Assembly: GCA_009667805.1 (NCBI GenBank)
Contig: CM019064.1
Span: forward strand, 269,681,662-269,745,661
Origin: Leptobrachium leishanense
Taxonomy: Eukaryota; Chordata; Amphibia; Anura; Megophryidae
Direction: 5' to 3'
Length of the DNA: 64,000 nt
The notes under the pieces were generated by a model. The model worked only from the letters and a program-made list of their open reading frames with translations, searched no databases and was not told where the DNA came from. Shown one piece after another: positions 12,647 through 23,393 of this stretch (the stretch's first letter is position 1; each line of letters opens with the position of its first letter). The position numbers were made by a program, and so were the translations under genes.

Positions 12647-12654
12647 GTCGTAAG

Positions 12655-12717
12655 TCACTCAAGAGCTCCCTATTAACATACCTCAATACGGAATGTACCT
12701 GTAAACATGTAACATAG
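12655..12717 (+). pseudogene. C-terminal end of the L2-like LINE ORF after the hAT insertion
   Basis: Ignoring the hAT element and one copy of its duplication, the frame runs from SPSCK into SLKSSLLTYLNTE and stops at TAG 12715-12717. This resembles the lysine-rich tail common at the end of L2-type ORFs. The exact in-frame join supports the hAT boundaries. Confidence 0.75.
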
Positions 12718-13001
12718 TGACTATATTACTTACATATTTATTTTCTGCGTTAATTTGTAGATTTGTGTTTTGATTCTAATATCTTGCATTTATTACTTTG
12801 AATTTTTGTAACGACTGTAAAATTTAAATGTTCTTGAACCCAGGACATACTTGAAAACGAGAGAAATCTCAATGTATCCTTCCTGGTAAAATACTTTGCA
12901 AATAGATAAATAAATAAATAAATAAATAAAATTGCCGATGTCTGAACCAAATCCTTTTACGAATTAAAAAAAAACACAGCGGACAGTGTTACAATGCTGG
13001 T

Positions 13002-13089
13002 GCTAACTTAACCAGAACTGTTGTAAACTTACTAGAGCCATTATAGTCTATGTGGTTGTTAAGTTTACAACAGCTCTGGCTAAGTTAGC
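13002..13089. repeat. Fold-back repeat, 30-bp arms
   Basis: Arm 13002-13031 (gctaacttaaccagaactgt and on) pairs with 13060-13089, about 27 of 30 positions. A related fold-back lies at 40232-40325, including the same loop words (agtctatg / agactata). It looks like a small dispersed MITE core. Confidence 0.75.
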
Positions 13090-13189
13090 ACAAGCTTTAT
13101 AATACTGTCCTGCATGTTTCCGATTATCATTGGCCAGATCCAAATATAATAATTGGACAAATTCAGATTTAATCGGAATAGTAAAAAAA

Positions 13190-13392
13190 TAACCCTAGCC
13201 GTATTCTAACCCTACATGTATTCCTAGCATTAATCATATGAATGAAACTGTAACCCTGAACTTAGACCTAGCCCTAACCTAACTCTATCACTAACCCTAG
13301 CCCTGACCCTAATCATATGACACAAAGAAATTGTCACCCTAAGCCTAACCTAACCATAACCCTAAACTATCCCAAACCCTCGCCCTGAGCAT
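13190..13392. repeat. Degenerate telomere-like (CCCTAA)n tract
   Basis: Repeated but diverged ccctaacc, ctaaccctag and cataaccctaaac words over 200 bp, interrupted by atcatatga spacers. It resembles the tract at 500-725. It is internal, so not a functional telomere. The flanks carry tttccgatta and tcggattcggaaac words that may be the ends of a host MITE; this is unproven. Confidence 0.55.
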
Positions 13393-13999
13393 AGCCTCCT
13401 TTAATCTTTTATGTATAATACGTAAAAAAAAAAAGGTTCAGAATATCAGAAATGGCTGAATATACAGTATTTTACATTCCCGATATTCCAAATTGGTCAG
13501 ATACTGAAATATCGGAAGCTTTCGCTATTCCAAACCGGCTGATTCAGGTTATCGGATTCGGAAACAATCCGAACAGCATCAAGCCAAATTTTTCAGCATT
13601 GCACAGGTCTACAGCCTCACAATCAACCCAGTGTCAGAGCTGTGTAGATAATTTAATTATCATGGTACAGTCATTGACATAAGAATACACATCAATGTCA
13701 CCTAAATAATGCTAACACACAATGTCGCTAGGTTTATGAAATCCCTCTCACAAATAAATTTGTGTTAACAGAAAAACATAGTAACTGGTAGTAAGTGTGA
13801 ACAGTTGCAGACAGTTACAACAGTATAGAGTCAGTGTATGTGTCAATGTAGAAAGATCCCATAGGTAAGATTACATCTGCATGTGTGAACGCTGGTATAT
13901 TTCTATGGAATATCTATTTGTATGACTGAAAAAACTTTTGCTCAATAACATCTCTCACTCAATCTTCTTCTCTTCTGCAATGCCTGTGTATGTATTTAC
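13393..13999. other. Unassigned sequence
   Basis: No terminal repeats or domain-bearing frame recognised, apart from the possible MITE-end words near 13550. Confidence 0.4.
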
Positions 14000-14735
14000 A
14001 GTTATTTATTTATAAAGTATTTTACCAGGAAGGATACATTGAGATTTTTCTCGTTTTCAAGTATGTCCTGGGTTCAAGAACATTGTATTTCTGTAGCTGT
14101 AGCATTTCAAAATAATACAATGCAAGATATTAAAAAACAACACACATATACAGATTATCACAGATGTTATATAGTTACTATGTTACATGTTTACAGGTAG
14201 GTAGATCGGAGGTTATAGGATGAGGGAACTGCTAGGGGAAGCAGTCTATTCAGGTAGGGTGGTAGCTTCCCAGAAACGCTCTTAAACTCCAGTTTGGAAA
14301 GGTGAAGGGTGCGTCTAGATTCCAGCGACGGCCAGTTTAACTCTTTTAACATGTCAGAATGGTGGGTCATGTAGTTACATTGTAGCACAAAGAGGCAGAA
14401 TGAGTTATACAATGTGGGAAGTTTATGAAGGTGCGTTTGCGGGGCAGCTGCATACACTACATCTCCATATTTAATAGCCGGCATAAGTATTTGTGGTACA
14501 ATCTGCTTTCTTACCGCAGGACTCAGGCAGGATTTGTTTCTGTACAGGGCACCTAGTTTTGGGCAAAGTTTAGATGAGAGATTTTAGATGTGATTGCCAA
14601 AGGATAGATTTGGGTCTAAAACCACATACCTAGATATTTGAGAGAAGTGACTGTGGTCAGCGTGCCATTGGAATTTGTCCTGACACATAGATGGGGATTT
14701 TTCAATTTAGGTAGTTTAGGTTTTGCTCCCTTTTT
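14000..14735 (-). pseudogene. Second L2-like LINE copy, 3' part only
   Basis: Reading on the minus strand, the C-terminal RT flank (LRTVTSLKYLGMW-like segment, MPAIKYGDVVYAAAPQTH, WPSLESRRTLHLSKLEF, PYLNRLLPLAVPSSY) matches the copy at 9669-11419. Near 14580 a frame break separates two parts. The 3' end reaches about 14000, with the shared 3' UTR block (accaggaaggatacattg on the plus strand). The position equivalent to the TAG at 11084 is a sense codon here, so that stop is private to the other copy. The RT core is absent, so this is a 5'-truncated dead copy. Confidence 0.8.
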
Positions 14736-14942
14736 GAAAATTGTCGAAGGTATGTGAATATGGATAATAATTTGAGTATAATTGTGGGTAGGGTTGTGGG
14801 TAGGGTAGGGCCGATACCGGGTCCTGCAGGAGTACTTGGTACTCGTGCAGTACCCCCCGAATATTTTTCCCGATACCAGAAGCCGGCATTGAGCCGGCTT
14901 GCCGGCATCAGAGGGGCTGGGGCGGCTGTCCGAATGCTCTAT

Positions 14943-15387
14943 CAGCATTCGGACAGGCCCTGCAGCTGCTCTCCTCACTGTGTTTATACTTACCTTCCTT
15001 TAGCGACGCCGGGAAAGTCTCCGCGCGCGCGGTTGTTGGAAGGCCCCCAGCCGCGACCACGTGGGACCATGTGATCGCGGCTGGGGTCCTTCCAACGAGC
15101 GCACGCGCAGAAACTTTCCCGGCGTCGCCCAGGAAGGTAAGTATAAACACAGTGAGCAGCTGCAGGGCCTGTCCGAATGGAGATAGAGCATTCAGACAGG
15201 CCCTGCAGCTGCTCTCCGCGACGATACTTACCTTCCTGGGCAACGCCGGGAAAGTTTCCCCCGTGTGCTCGTTGGAAGGACCCCAGCCACGATCACATGG
15301 TCCCACGTGATCGCAGCTGGGGGCCTTCCAACGAGCGCGCGCGCGAAGACTTTCCCGGCGTCGCCCAGGAAGGTAAGTATGAACGCG
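14943..15387. repeat. Two tandem large palindromes
   Basis: Hairpin 1 (about 14943-15180) has arms attcggacaggccctgcagc ... gcagggcctgtccgaat and a centre near the accacgtgggaccatgtgat segment. Hairpin 2 (about 15186-15387) repeats the same design with acttaccttcctgggc ... cccaggaaggtaagt arms. The two hairpins are imperfect copies of each other and GC-rich. Confidence 0.85.
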
Positions 15388-15399
15388 GGGGGGATCCGT

Positions 15400-15945
15400 G
15401 AGCTGGGGCAAATCCATGTGTGAGCTGGGGCATATCCATGTGTGAGCTGGGGCAAATCCATGTGTGATCTGGGGCAAATCCATGTGTGAGCTGGGGCAAA
15501 TCCACGTGTGAGCTGGGGCATATCCATGAGCTGGGGGACAAATCCATGTGTGAGCTGGGGCAGTATATCCATGAGCTGGGTGGCATATCCATGAGCTGGG
15601 GGGCATATCCATGAGCTGGGGGGCATATTCATGAGCTGGGGCAAATCCATGTGTGAGCTGGGGGCATATCCATGAGCTGGGGGGCATATCCATGAGTGAG
15701 CTGGGGCATATCCATGAGCTGGGGCAATATCCATGAGTGAGCTGGGGCAATATCCATGAGCTGGGGCAATATCCATGTGTGAGCTGGGGCATATCCATGT
15801 GTGAGCTGGGGCAAATCCATGTGTGAGCTGGGGCATATCCATGAGCTGGGGGTAAATCCATGTGTGAACTGGGGCAAATCCATGTGTGAGCTGGGGGCAG
15901 TATCCATGAGCTGGGGGATATATACATGTGAGCTGGGGGCATTTT
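15400..15945. repeat. 22-bp minisatellite (gagctggggcaaatccatgt type)
   Basis: About 23 units alternate between catgtgtgagctggggcaa and shorter atccatgagctggggg forms. The unit is shared with 2934-2984 and 29868-31255. Stop-free minus-strand frames (up to 344 residues of His/Gly/Tyr/Pro/Ser repeats) result from the unit and are not a gene. Confidence 0.95.
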
Positions 15946-16086
15946 TATATGGTCTGTTCTTATTGGAAAGCGTCACATGACATTAAAGAAAAGTATCGGT
16001 ACTCGGTATCGGTGAGTACTTTTAAAAAGTATCGGTACTCGTACTCGGTCTTAAAAAAGTGGTATCGGTGCATCCCTAATTGTGGG

Positions 16087-16527
16087 TATGTGTTGCAATA
16101 CAGTGTTGATGTGTCTGAGTAGTGGATTGCTAGATGCACTGTGTATATGTATGTGGGGTTTTATTTATACTAGGTATGTGTGTGAGTACTTTCTAAATTC
16201 CTATTTATTAGACAAGGTAAAACATTTCGCTCATCCAAATAAATTCAAAAGAAAAATTCACATTAATTTTTTTGGGTGGGAGGCAATTTTAACACAAATT
16301 CTGCTGCCAATGCCTGCAAAGTAAATTGAATTTCTATGCAATTTTATTGAATATAAATATGTATAACCTATTACGGTAATATATTTTAATTTATTTGATA
16401 TATAGGTGTATAATTACATCCAGTTTTATAGCTAGTTAATGAATTAGTTGAATTGTTAATGTGTCATAATAATTTAGTAAAATATAAAAACTAATATGCT
16501 TCCTGTTAGTGCTAATAATCTACCACA
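16087..16527. other. AT-rich sequence, nothing recognised
   Basis: No terminal repeats or gene-like coding seen. Confidence 0.5.
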
Positions 16528-16986
16528 TTAACCCCTTCACTACCACAATTGAATATATTCAATCTGTACTGCATCTCCAGGTGCCCTGATATAAGGAATA
16601 TTCAATCTAGTGTTCCTCAGGAGCAATACAAAACAATTTTGTTTATTGCAAATGAAATTCATTATCATGTGGGGCTCAGAACATGCTTGTATAGTTTTAA
16701 CAATGTGAGCCTGATGCCTGAAGTTCTGTAATATTTTTTAAAACCACCTGGGAATGTGTTTGAATGACTACTCCCCAGCCGATCCTTCAAGGAGTCCTGA
16801 ACTACAGTAACTCCACTTGGCCACTAGATGGTGACATCTGCCTGACAAATAATTGATTACAGTAAGGAATACACTTGGAACAATTCCCACATATTTCTTA
16901 CTGTTAGTAAAAAATTATTTCCCAAAAAAACACTGATTCTTGACAATGAATTTCTGAAAAATACCATGGTAGTAAAGGAGTTTTAA
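16528..16986 (+). mobile_element. TTAA-flanked (piggyBac-like) MITE
   Basis: Starts at TTAA (16528-16531) with ttaaccccttcactacca and ends atggtagtaaaggagttttaa-like, closing at TTAA (16983-16986). A diverged sibling lies at 21814-22269, with shared interior words (ggtgccctgata, gaatacacttgg-like, ttcttact). It is non-coding. Confidence 0.7.
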
Positions 16987-18740
16987 ATAATGTAATGATG
17001 TTTTAAAGATTTAGTGTCCCACTTTTTTCCACTCAGTTGGTCAGTTCTCTGTGACAAAATCGACATTTTAATTTCTAAGTGTAGCATTTAATATTAAATA
17101 TTGTCAACTCATAAAGTGTTTTTTTTTTTTTTGTATGCATAGTATACTATAGGGGATTTTCTGCCTGCTTCACCGGTAATAGGATTGCAGTATAATGCCA
17201 CTGGTTATATGGCAAAAAATGTCTAGTGTTGATTTAATAGCTTCTTATGGAAAGCAGCCCAAAGTAAAAGAGATATGGTTGGAATTCAACGGATTAAGAG
17301 ATTCAAAAGTGATAAATATGTCATGTCAGAGTAAAACAAAGAAGTGTAGCCAATAACTTTCATGAATATTGTCATGGAGCTGATGTAACGCTCCATGCTT
17401 CAAACCCCAAGAGACTTTATGTTCATTTATATCGTGTGTTTTTAAATATTTTACATCGTTTGGTTTTAGTTTAAATTAGTTTAGTGTAAAATGGCGTAAC
17501 TTTAGTTTTAAAAATACTTATATTCCTGTAGGTAAATGTGTTTTTGTGTATACAGTAAACAAGCTTTACTGCTGTGTAATTTATGCACCAGGGCTTTTCC
17601 CATTATCTAGCTGCATGTTTAATTCAAGGGATCTGTGATAGTGTGTGTTTAATCTGATGTGTTAGAACAATGGATTATACAAATGTTGTGTGAGCTGAAG
17701 GCTAAAGAATGTAAAGAATGTTTATTGTAAATAACTGACATAATGTAATTAGTATGGGTAGGACGAGGTGCGTCATTTTATGCAAATTATGACTGTTGGA
17801 CTTCAGCATAAATGGTGGCGTTTTGTTCATTAAAAAGTCAGAGAACTCTCAAGCTCAGAGAGAGAGGATCCTGTTGGAACATACAGCCGCATCTGGTGTT
17901 TCATTCAGCGACGCTACACTACACTATCACCCTCAGAAGGTACCGAGCCGCCTTCTGGAAATTACTAACGGCTCCAGGGCAGAGGAACAGAAGCAGGCGG
18001 GTCAAGCTGCTCGAGGCGCTGAGGACAGCGCTCCCAGTAGCCGGGCTGACCGCAACGAAGGGGTGTCTGGAGAGTCAGGACAGATGGAAGGGAACGGTTC
18101 CATCACAAACACACATTAATTGCAAATGTATACACTGCACGGCTTCATTTTTCAATAATCTTTTGACAGTTATTCTGAAAACAAATATAATAAGCAGAGA
18201 ATATGGCAGATAATTAGCTTGTTTAAAAATGCTGATCGCAAACGGGCAGAAAGACATTTGAAAGAAGGCCTTACAACCCTGTGTTCTTGAGGTCTTCTAA
18301 GAGGCCGTTTATTAAGGAAATGTTCACTTGAGCCTAAGAATATTAATTAAAATGAATGAGGCACTAATTGACATACCTGTATTTCAGCAAGAATACCATT
18401 AAATACTGACCTTGAAGCATACAACTTGTGAAACTCCGTTTAACCATAATTGTGCCAGTATAAAGTGTCCTTTTAATTACACCATTTTTCTTAATGATGA
18501 CATATTTTTATAAAAATATTTTGTTACATTTCCAGTAAATTAAAAGCAACATATTAATGCCATAATATTGCTTTGCAATGTCAGAATGAAGACTATAACT
18601 GGATTGTGGCAAAATACATAGAGGTGTAATGGAGCAATTGTGCAAAGAGAAGGTGTCTAGTCTTCGCTGTTCTAATCCTTAGAGGGCACCCCCTGCTAAA
18701 GTGGTAAATGGGACTACTCCTACTATCCTACTAGAGTATG
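16987..18740. other. Unassigned sequence, mildly GC-rich at 17800-18100
   Basis: The 107- and 133-residue plus-strand frames starting near 17800 overlap in different phases and have no recognisable domain. The stretch from about 17390 to 17940 has a vague LTR-like look, but no matching second LTR, target duplication or primer site was found. Confidence 0.35.
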
Positions 18741-19579
18741 GGGGTTATTCAGAGAGATCCGAAATGTAACCGGACACTGAAATTCAGCGTACGGTGACAT
18801 TTTGGGGCCAATCGTCTATTCAGAGAGCAGGCAATTCGCCAAATTTTGGCGAATTGCCTGCACGTACGGTGCCTGTTCGGCAGTGAAATCCCCCATAGAG
18901 AAGCAATGGTTAATCTATTCAGAGAACACCAAACAGCTGTGAACAGTTGCAGAAATGCCCTGCTGTTCAGTGCTTTCATTCGGCAGGTTTATTCAGGCGA
19001 ATCCCATAGGCTTCAATGTTAAATATATTCTTGTTTTAATTCAATATCTTATAAACTATTTATTTTATTCTACAATAAAAAGTCTATTATTTATTGAGTT
19101 TTTTAGGATCTTTTAGGCATTTTTCAGGTTTTTTTGGCAAATTTTTTCCGCTTTTTCTTTTTAAATCGTTTTTTTTTTTTTTCTGTAACAAACCTCTTCA
19201 TCATTCATAGGATCTTATATGTAAATTACAAGCATTTTCGTTCAGTAGTTTTTTTTAGCAAATAATTAGCGTTTAAATTTTGAAACTTTCCTGTGTACTG
19301 TTTTTTTGGGTTTTTTTTCAACCCGTTAGGCTGCTTGTCGGCTTTTTCCAGCGACTGCTCTGCGCTGTGATCGGTGGCTGGTCGGCTTTTTCTGGTGTGT
19401 TCGGCGTGGTTATTGCGATGGTTTCTTTGGGTTTTCGGTGAGTGTTCTGCGGATTTGCGGTGAGTGTTCGGCGAGTTTGCTGAATACACCGCAGGGTCAG
19501 TGAACTAGATTTGCCGAATCGCCCCGAAGTGTGGGAAAGGAAAGGGAAACTAAACGAAAGGTACTCTCTGAATAACCCT
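18741..19579 (+). mobile_element. MITE with gggttattcagagag ends
   Basis: Left end gggttattcagagag (18742) and right end ctctctgaataaccctg form inverted repeats. The left third matches 885-1132 inverted (gccaaattttggcgaattgc palindrome). The right third is a cggtgagtgttc-rich stretch without a protein domain. The family's end is also seen at 22330, 42501, 43271 and 60543. Confidence 0.7.
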
Positions 19580-21065
19580 GTATGTCTCCTATCCCAGAAG
19601 AACACTCGGCAAGCAAACACACAACTCAGTACAGCATCAGCTGAGTAACGCGTCCAAGAAAAAGATTTGGACTTCACACCCATAAATCAACAGATTCTCA
19701 AACTCATTACCTGCAATCACACAGGCAAGAAATGTGGTACTTATGTTGTAGCGCCCCTTTTATGCCATAATGACTGTTATACCGCATTTTCCAGGCAAAA
19801 ATAGGGATAATATATAGCACTATTGCCACCACAACAAAAATTACCTAATCAGGATAACATAATAACCCATACACAGACCATAAAATTAATATATAATATA
19901 TATATATATATTTATTAAATAAGCAGTTTTGCCTTCTGTGTCTCAACAGCCACCCACACACACAACTCGCTGTTGGGTCATCAGAAGGAAAAAGTGGAAA
20001 AGAGTGTGTCACAGTCAGTGACACATTCACATGTACTTGAGCTCTACTGGATTTGGCTCAATATATTAGACTTTTGGACCCTTATGCCATGACATACATT
20101 CCTTTGTACTCATGTCATCAAGCATTTATTTAATCGAGAACCATACAACAGTGAGAGTGACTTGTAGGTGGCGCCGAGTAAGGGTAGCCAGGAGGTTACA
20201 AAATGGCACAATGGAGATGTATTCTAATTTATTGCAAGTGCAAATGTGGCTGACAAGAGTTTCATTTTCACAGAATAGCAATTTCAGTTTCCACAACCCT
20301 TATAACCCTACTTATTAATGAAATTTTATGATCTTTTTCAGAAAATATGTGGAAAATATAAATACACAGAACAATATAACTGATAACAATGCTAGCTATT
20401 AAATGTAATAGTGTATATACTAATTCTTAGTCATTACCACATCCAAATGGTATTTATTTTTGACAGATGCATTGTTGTCCCACTGGCCCTTTGTTCTTGA
20501 TATTTGTTTGTTCAGAACATTTTTTTTCTTCGTTCATGGTAGTTGATTTTTATCAAAATTGTCTACAAGTAATAATTCTATAGAATTATTTAGTCTATCT
20601 CATTTTGTGGCATTGGTTAAATAAAGAAACTTTATGAAGTCTACTGTGAAATCAGATAAATGATGGCTTGTTGGAAGCTGTTATTTATATTTTCTTTCCT
20701 CCTGGCATCATTGTTCATTAGCAGGCTTAAACTCGAGAGAGTCATTTAAAAACTTTAAGTATTAAACTACACTTTCTAAACCGAAAAAGGCAGTATGAAA
20801 TAGAAAAATAACTACAGTGAGAAAATTACTACAGATAAAATGACATTTACAAGATTAACACTGTCATTGGCAATATGGAGTTTCTGCCAAATGAGTTTTT
20901 GTTCAGCACTTACAAAGTTACAAATTGCCCAAACTGATAAGTGTTTGTGAGTGTTCGTCAATAGTTCAATTACAGCTCAACAGCAGCAATGTACATCTCT
21001 GCAGGTATTCACTCCTGGAATGTTGCACAAGATCTCCCAAGATTTCTTTGGCAGGACACATTGTA
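19580..21065. other. AT-rich sequence with an (AT)n run
   Basis: An (AT)n microsatellite at about 19890-19912. Otherwise no terminal repeats or supported coding. Confidence 0.5.
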
Positions 21066-21547
21066 CACTAACCAGACACTTTATTAGGTACACCTTGCTA
21101 GGACAGGTTGGACCCCCTTTTGTCTTCACAACTAACTTAATTTTTCATGGTATAGGTTCAACAAGGTGTTGGAAACATTCCTCAGAGATTTTTGTCCCAT
21201 TCTTCTCTGACATCAACAGGGCATTTTCGTCCACACAACTGCTGCTCACTGGATATTTTCTCTTTTTTTCCAGACCATTCTCTGTAAACCCTAGAGATGG
21301 TTGAAAAATCCCAGTAGATCAAAAATATTTGAAATACTCCAGCGTGTCTGGCACCAACAACCATGTCACATTCAAAGTTACTTAAATCTCCTTTCTTTTC
21401 CATTCTGATGCTCGGTTTGAACTTCAGCAAGTTGACCTCACCACGTCTAGATGCCTAAATACATTGAGTTTCTGCCACATGATTGGCCGATTAGCAATTT
21501 GTGTTAAGAATTCGAGCAGGTGTACCTAATAAAGTGGTCGGTGAGTG
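21066..21547 (+). mobile_element. Non-autonomous TIR transposon (cactaacc...ggtgagtg), TA-flanked
   Basis: Left end cactaaccagacactttatt continues aggtacacct. The right end is its inverse, aggtgtacctaataaagtgg then tcggtgagtg. TA dinucleotides flank both ends (21064-21065, 21548-21549). These long ends are a widespread vertebrate DNA-transposon signature, but I cannot assign the superfamily securely. The 117-residue frame inside has no domain. Confidence 0.75.
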
Positions 21548-21813
21548 TATATTATTGGTCTTAAGCCATACCACCTTCCTTTCTCCTCCTCATTATTTTA
21601 AATTTCATTAGTCATCAAATGAAACTAAGGAATCACACTAATCTTAACCGCTTCATATTACCAGAGTGATTGGGATTCATCTCAGTACCCCTTCTCCTAG
21701 TAACAGTGACTGATAACACTGACAAAACACACATCCTCCATGCAGTTCATAAATTTTTATTTCTTAGTATTTGCTTTCCTTTTTTTTCTATGCAGAGTGG
21801 AGGCTAGCTACAC

Positions 21814-22269
21814 TTCACTCCTTCACTACCAATATCAAGATATCTCGAGCTTCAAAGGCACCATCTGGTGCCCTGATAGCTAGTTATCGCGGTATGCTGA
21901 GCTGCAGCCCAAAAGCAAATAAAATTAGTTTCCTTTTAGGCTGCAGAAGGTGCCCCCAAAGTTTTAGCCCTGTGGGTATTATATCCAAAGAGCAAAAACT
22001 GTAAAATCAGCTGCTCAAAGCTCTGAAATATCGGGCTTTCAGCAGCCAATGCAGGAGAAATAGAAGAAAATAGACCAGTTGCTCAAACCTGTAACTCCAT
22101 TTGGCAGTAGATGAAGCCATCTACTGGCCAAAAATAGGTTATTTACAGTAAGAAATACAATGGCTATAAGCGCAAATATTTCTTACTTTAATTAATTAAA
22201 ATTGATTTTATAAAAAAAACAGTTTCTGACAATGGTTTTTGGAAAATTACTTGGTAGTGAAGGGGTTAA
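21814..22269 (+). mobile_element. TTAA-flanked MITE, diverged sibling of 16528-16986
   Basis: The right end ttggtagtgaaggggttaa closes on TTAA (22266-22269). The left end ttcactccttcactacca is a mutated form of ttaaccccttcactacca. The interior shares ggtgccctgata and ttcttact words with the sibling. Confidence 0.6.
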
Positions 22270-22329
22270 TATATAGTAGAAAGCAATTCAAAATAATCAT
22301 AATTTAAACATGATGTAGACACATTTATA

Positions 22330-22499
22330 CAGGGTTATTCAGGAAACCAGGAGAATTGGCAGGAGAAGACAACAATCTAGACCAAATAGCCAATTTGGAA
22401 AGTGAGATAAATGGGAGAATTTTTCTGGTTTGGCTATTTTGACCTAGAATTTTCACTACTCCAGTCATTCTGAGTTTCACCTTTCTTTGAAAAGACCCG
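22330..22499 (+). mobile_element. Short MITE (cagggttattcag ends)
   Basis: Starts cagggttattcaggaaacc, carries the accaaatagccaatttgg and tttggctattttgacc words, and ends tttcacctttctttgaaaag. It equals one half-unit of the composite MITEs at 42501-44041. Confidence 0.65.
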
Positions 22500-22771
22500 A
22501 TAGTCAAAATTAGCACTTAAATACTTGATTGATCTTGATCCCTCAAGAATAAGAAGGAAACTGCACATAATAAATATGACACGATCACCCAGACAAAAGA
22601 AGGTTTTAACGGGAAAGGTTTTGTAGAAAAGAAATGAAGCAATATAATAATGCATAATACAATGGAATGTCTAAACTAAATTACCTACAAACGGTAGCGT
22701 TTATGTCCAATTACAATAATACAGCCAAATGACAAAAAATATTTAAATCTAATTTTAAAAGGTGTATGTAG

Positions 22772-23393
22772 TTATCCTCCCTGGCGGTATTCCCGAGTGT
22801 GACTCGGGGTTATATTTCACTACCGTGAACGGTAACCCCGAGCCACACTCGGTCTGGATGCATACTCACCTCCTCCTGGCTCCCTCGCTGTCCCCCGCAG
22901 TGTGATCGCGGCGAGCTGCTTCCTGGAAGGCTCCCTGCAAGTCACACGGTGCAGGGTGGGCGGGACCAGCAGCAAATTTATAAACCATTCATAAAACACT
23001 GTAATCCAAAGTGCAATGTTTATGAACGGCCACTAGGTGGCAGTACAGGATATGAAATAGACCATACATCCTCTTACCCTTGTTTTCAGACAGATTTCAG
23101 TGTTTTTTGTTGTATTTTATTGAATATCATTTATTTGCATTATTTTGGATAATTATTTTTGGGATAATAAATTATTATTTCGTGTTTCAAACTTTATCGG
23201 ACTCAGTGTATTTACAATTTTATTTATTTATAAAGGATTTTAACAGTAAGGACTCTTGCTTGCACGGATTTCAGTGCGTGATTCCTAATTATTACAGGCT
23301 AACTATGTACAAAAAACACGTTTCCTTTAAAAAAAAAATTGAGACGCTTTTAGACACGAAATTTTGAAACAATTAGACCGCCAGGGAGGTTAA
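22772..23393 (+). mobile_element. TTAA-type MITE (cctccctggcgg ends)
   Basis: Left end ttatcctccctggcggt (TTAA mutated to TTAT) and right end accgccagggaggttaa (TTAA 23390-23393) are inverted repeats. Next to the left end is a subterminal hairpin, cccgagtgtgactcgggg ... cgagccacactcgg. It is non-coding. Confidence 0.75.

Larger units (their letters stand above)
9660..12932 (+). mobile_element. L2-like LINE, 5'-truncated, split by a hAT element
   Basis: A non-LTR retrotransposon whose homology begins at about 9660 in the linker before the RT domain; the endonuclease is missing. The body is 9660-11419 and 12647-12932. The gap is exactly the hAT element at 11420-12646. The 3' UTR (12718-12932) contains the tgtatccttcctggtaaaat block and ends in an (AAAT)n tail. 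The same block occurs, inverted, in the second copy near 14020. The 5' truncation is the usual outcome of target-primed reverse transcription. Confidence 0.8.
14801..16078 (+). mobile_element. hAT non-autonomous element with palindromes and a minisatellite
   Basis: The right end, inverted, reads tagggatgcaccgatacc. The left end reads tagggtagggccgatacc, matching at 14 of 18 positions. The flanks gttgtggg (14793-14800) and attgtggg (16079-16086) form an 8-bp duplication with one mismatch. Inside are two large hairpins (14943-15387), a 22-bp minisatellite (15400-15945) and a terminal ggtactcg/atcggt-rich zone. There is no transposase. Its ends differ from those of the other minisatellite-bearing elements here. 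Confidence 0.85.

Noticed and set aside
14908..15976. Minus-strand frames of 115-344 residues across the 22-bp array
   Set aside because: Same reason: a stop-free tandem unit inside a non-autonomous hAT element.
17390..18120. Possible solo LTR with a 107-residue frame
   Set aside because: No second LTR, no flanking duplication, no clear tRNA primer site and no domain in the frame.
19226..19683. Overlapping minus-strand frames of 87 and 121 residues
   Set aside because: They lie within or across the right end of a MITE and read through its cggtgagtgttc-type repeats. No domain.
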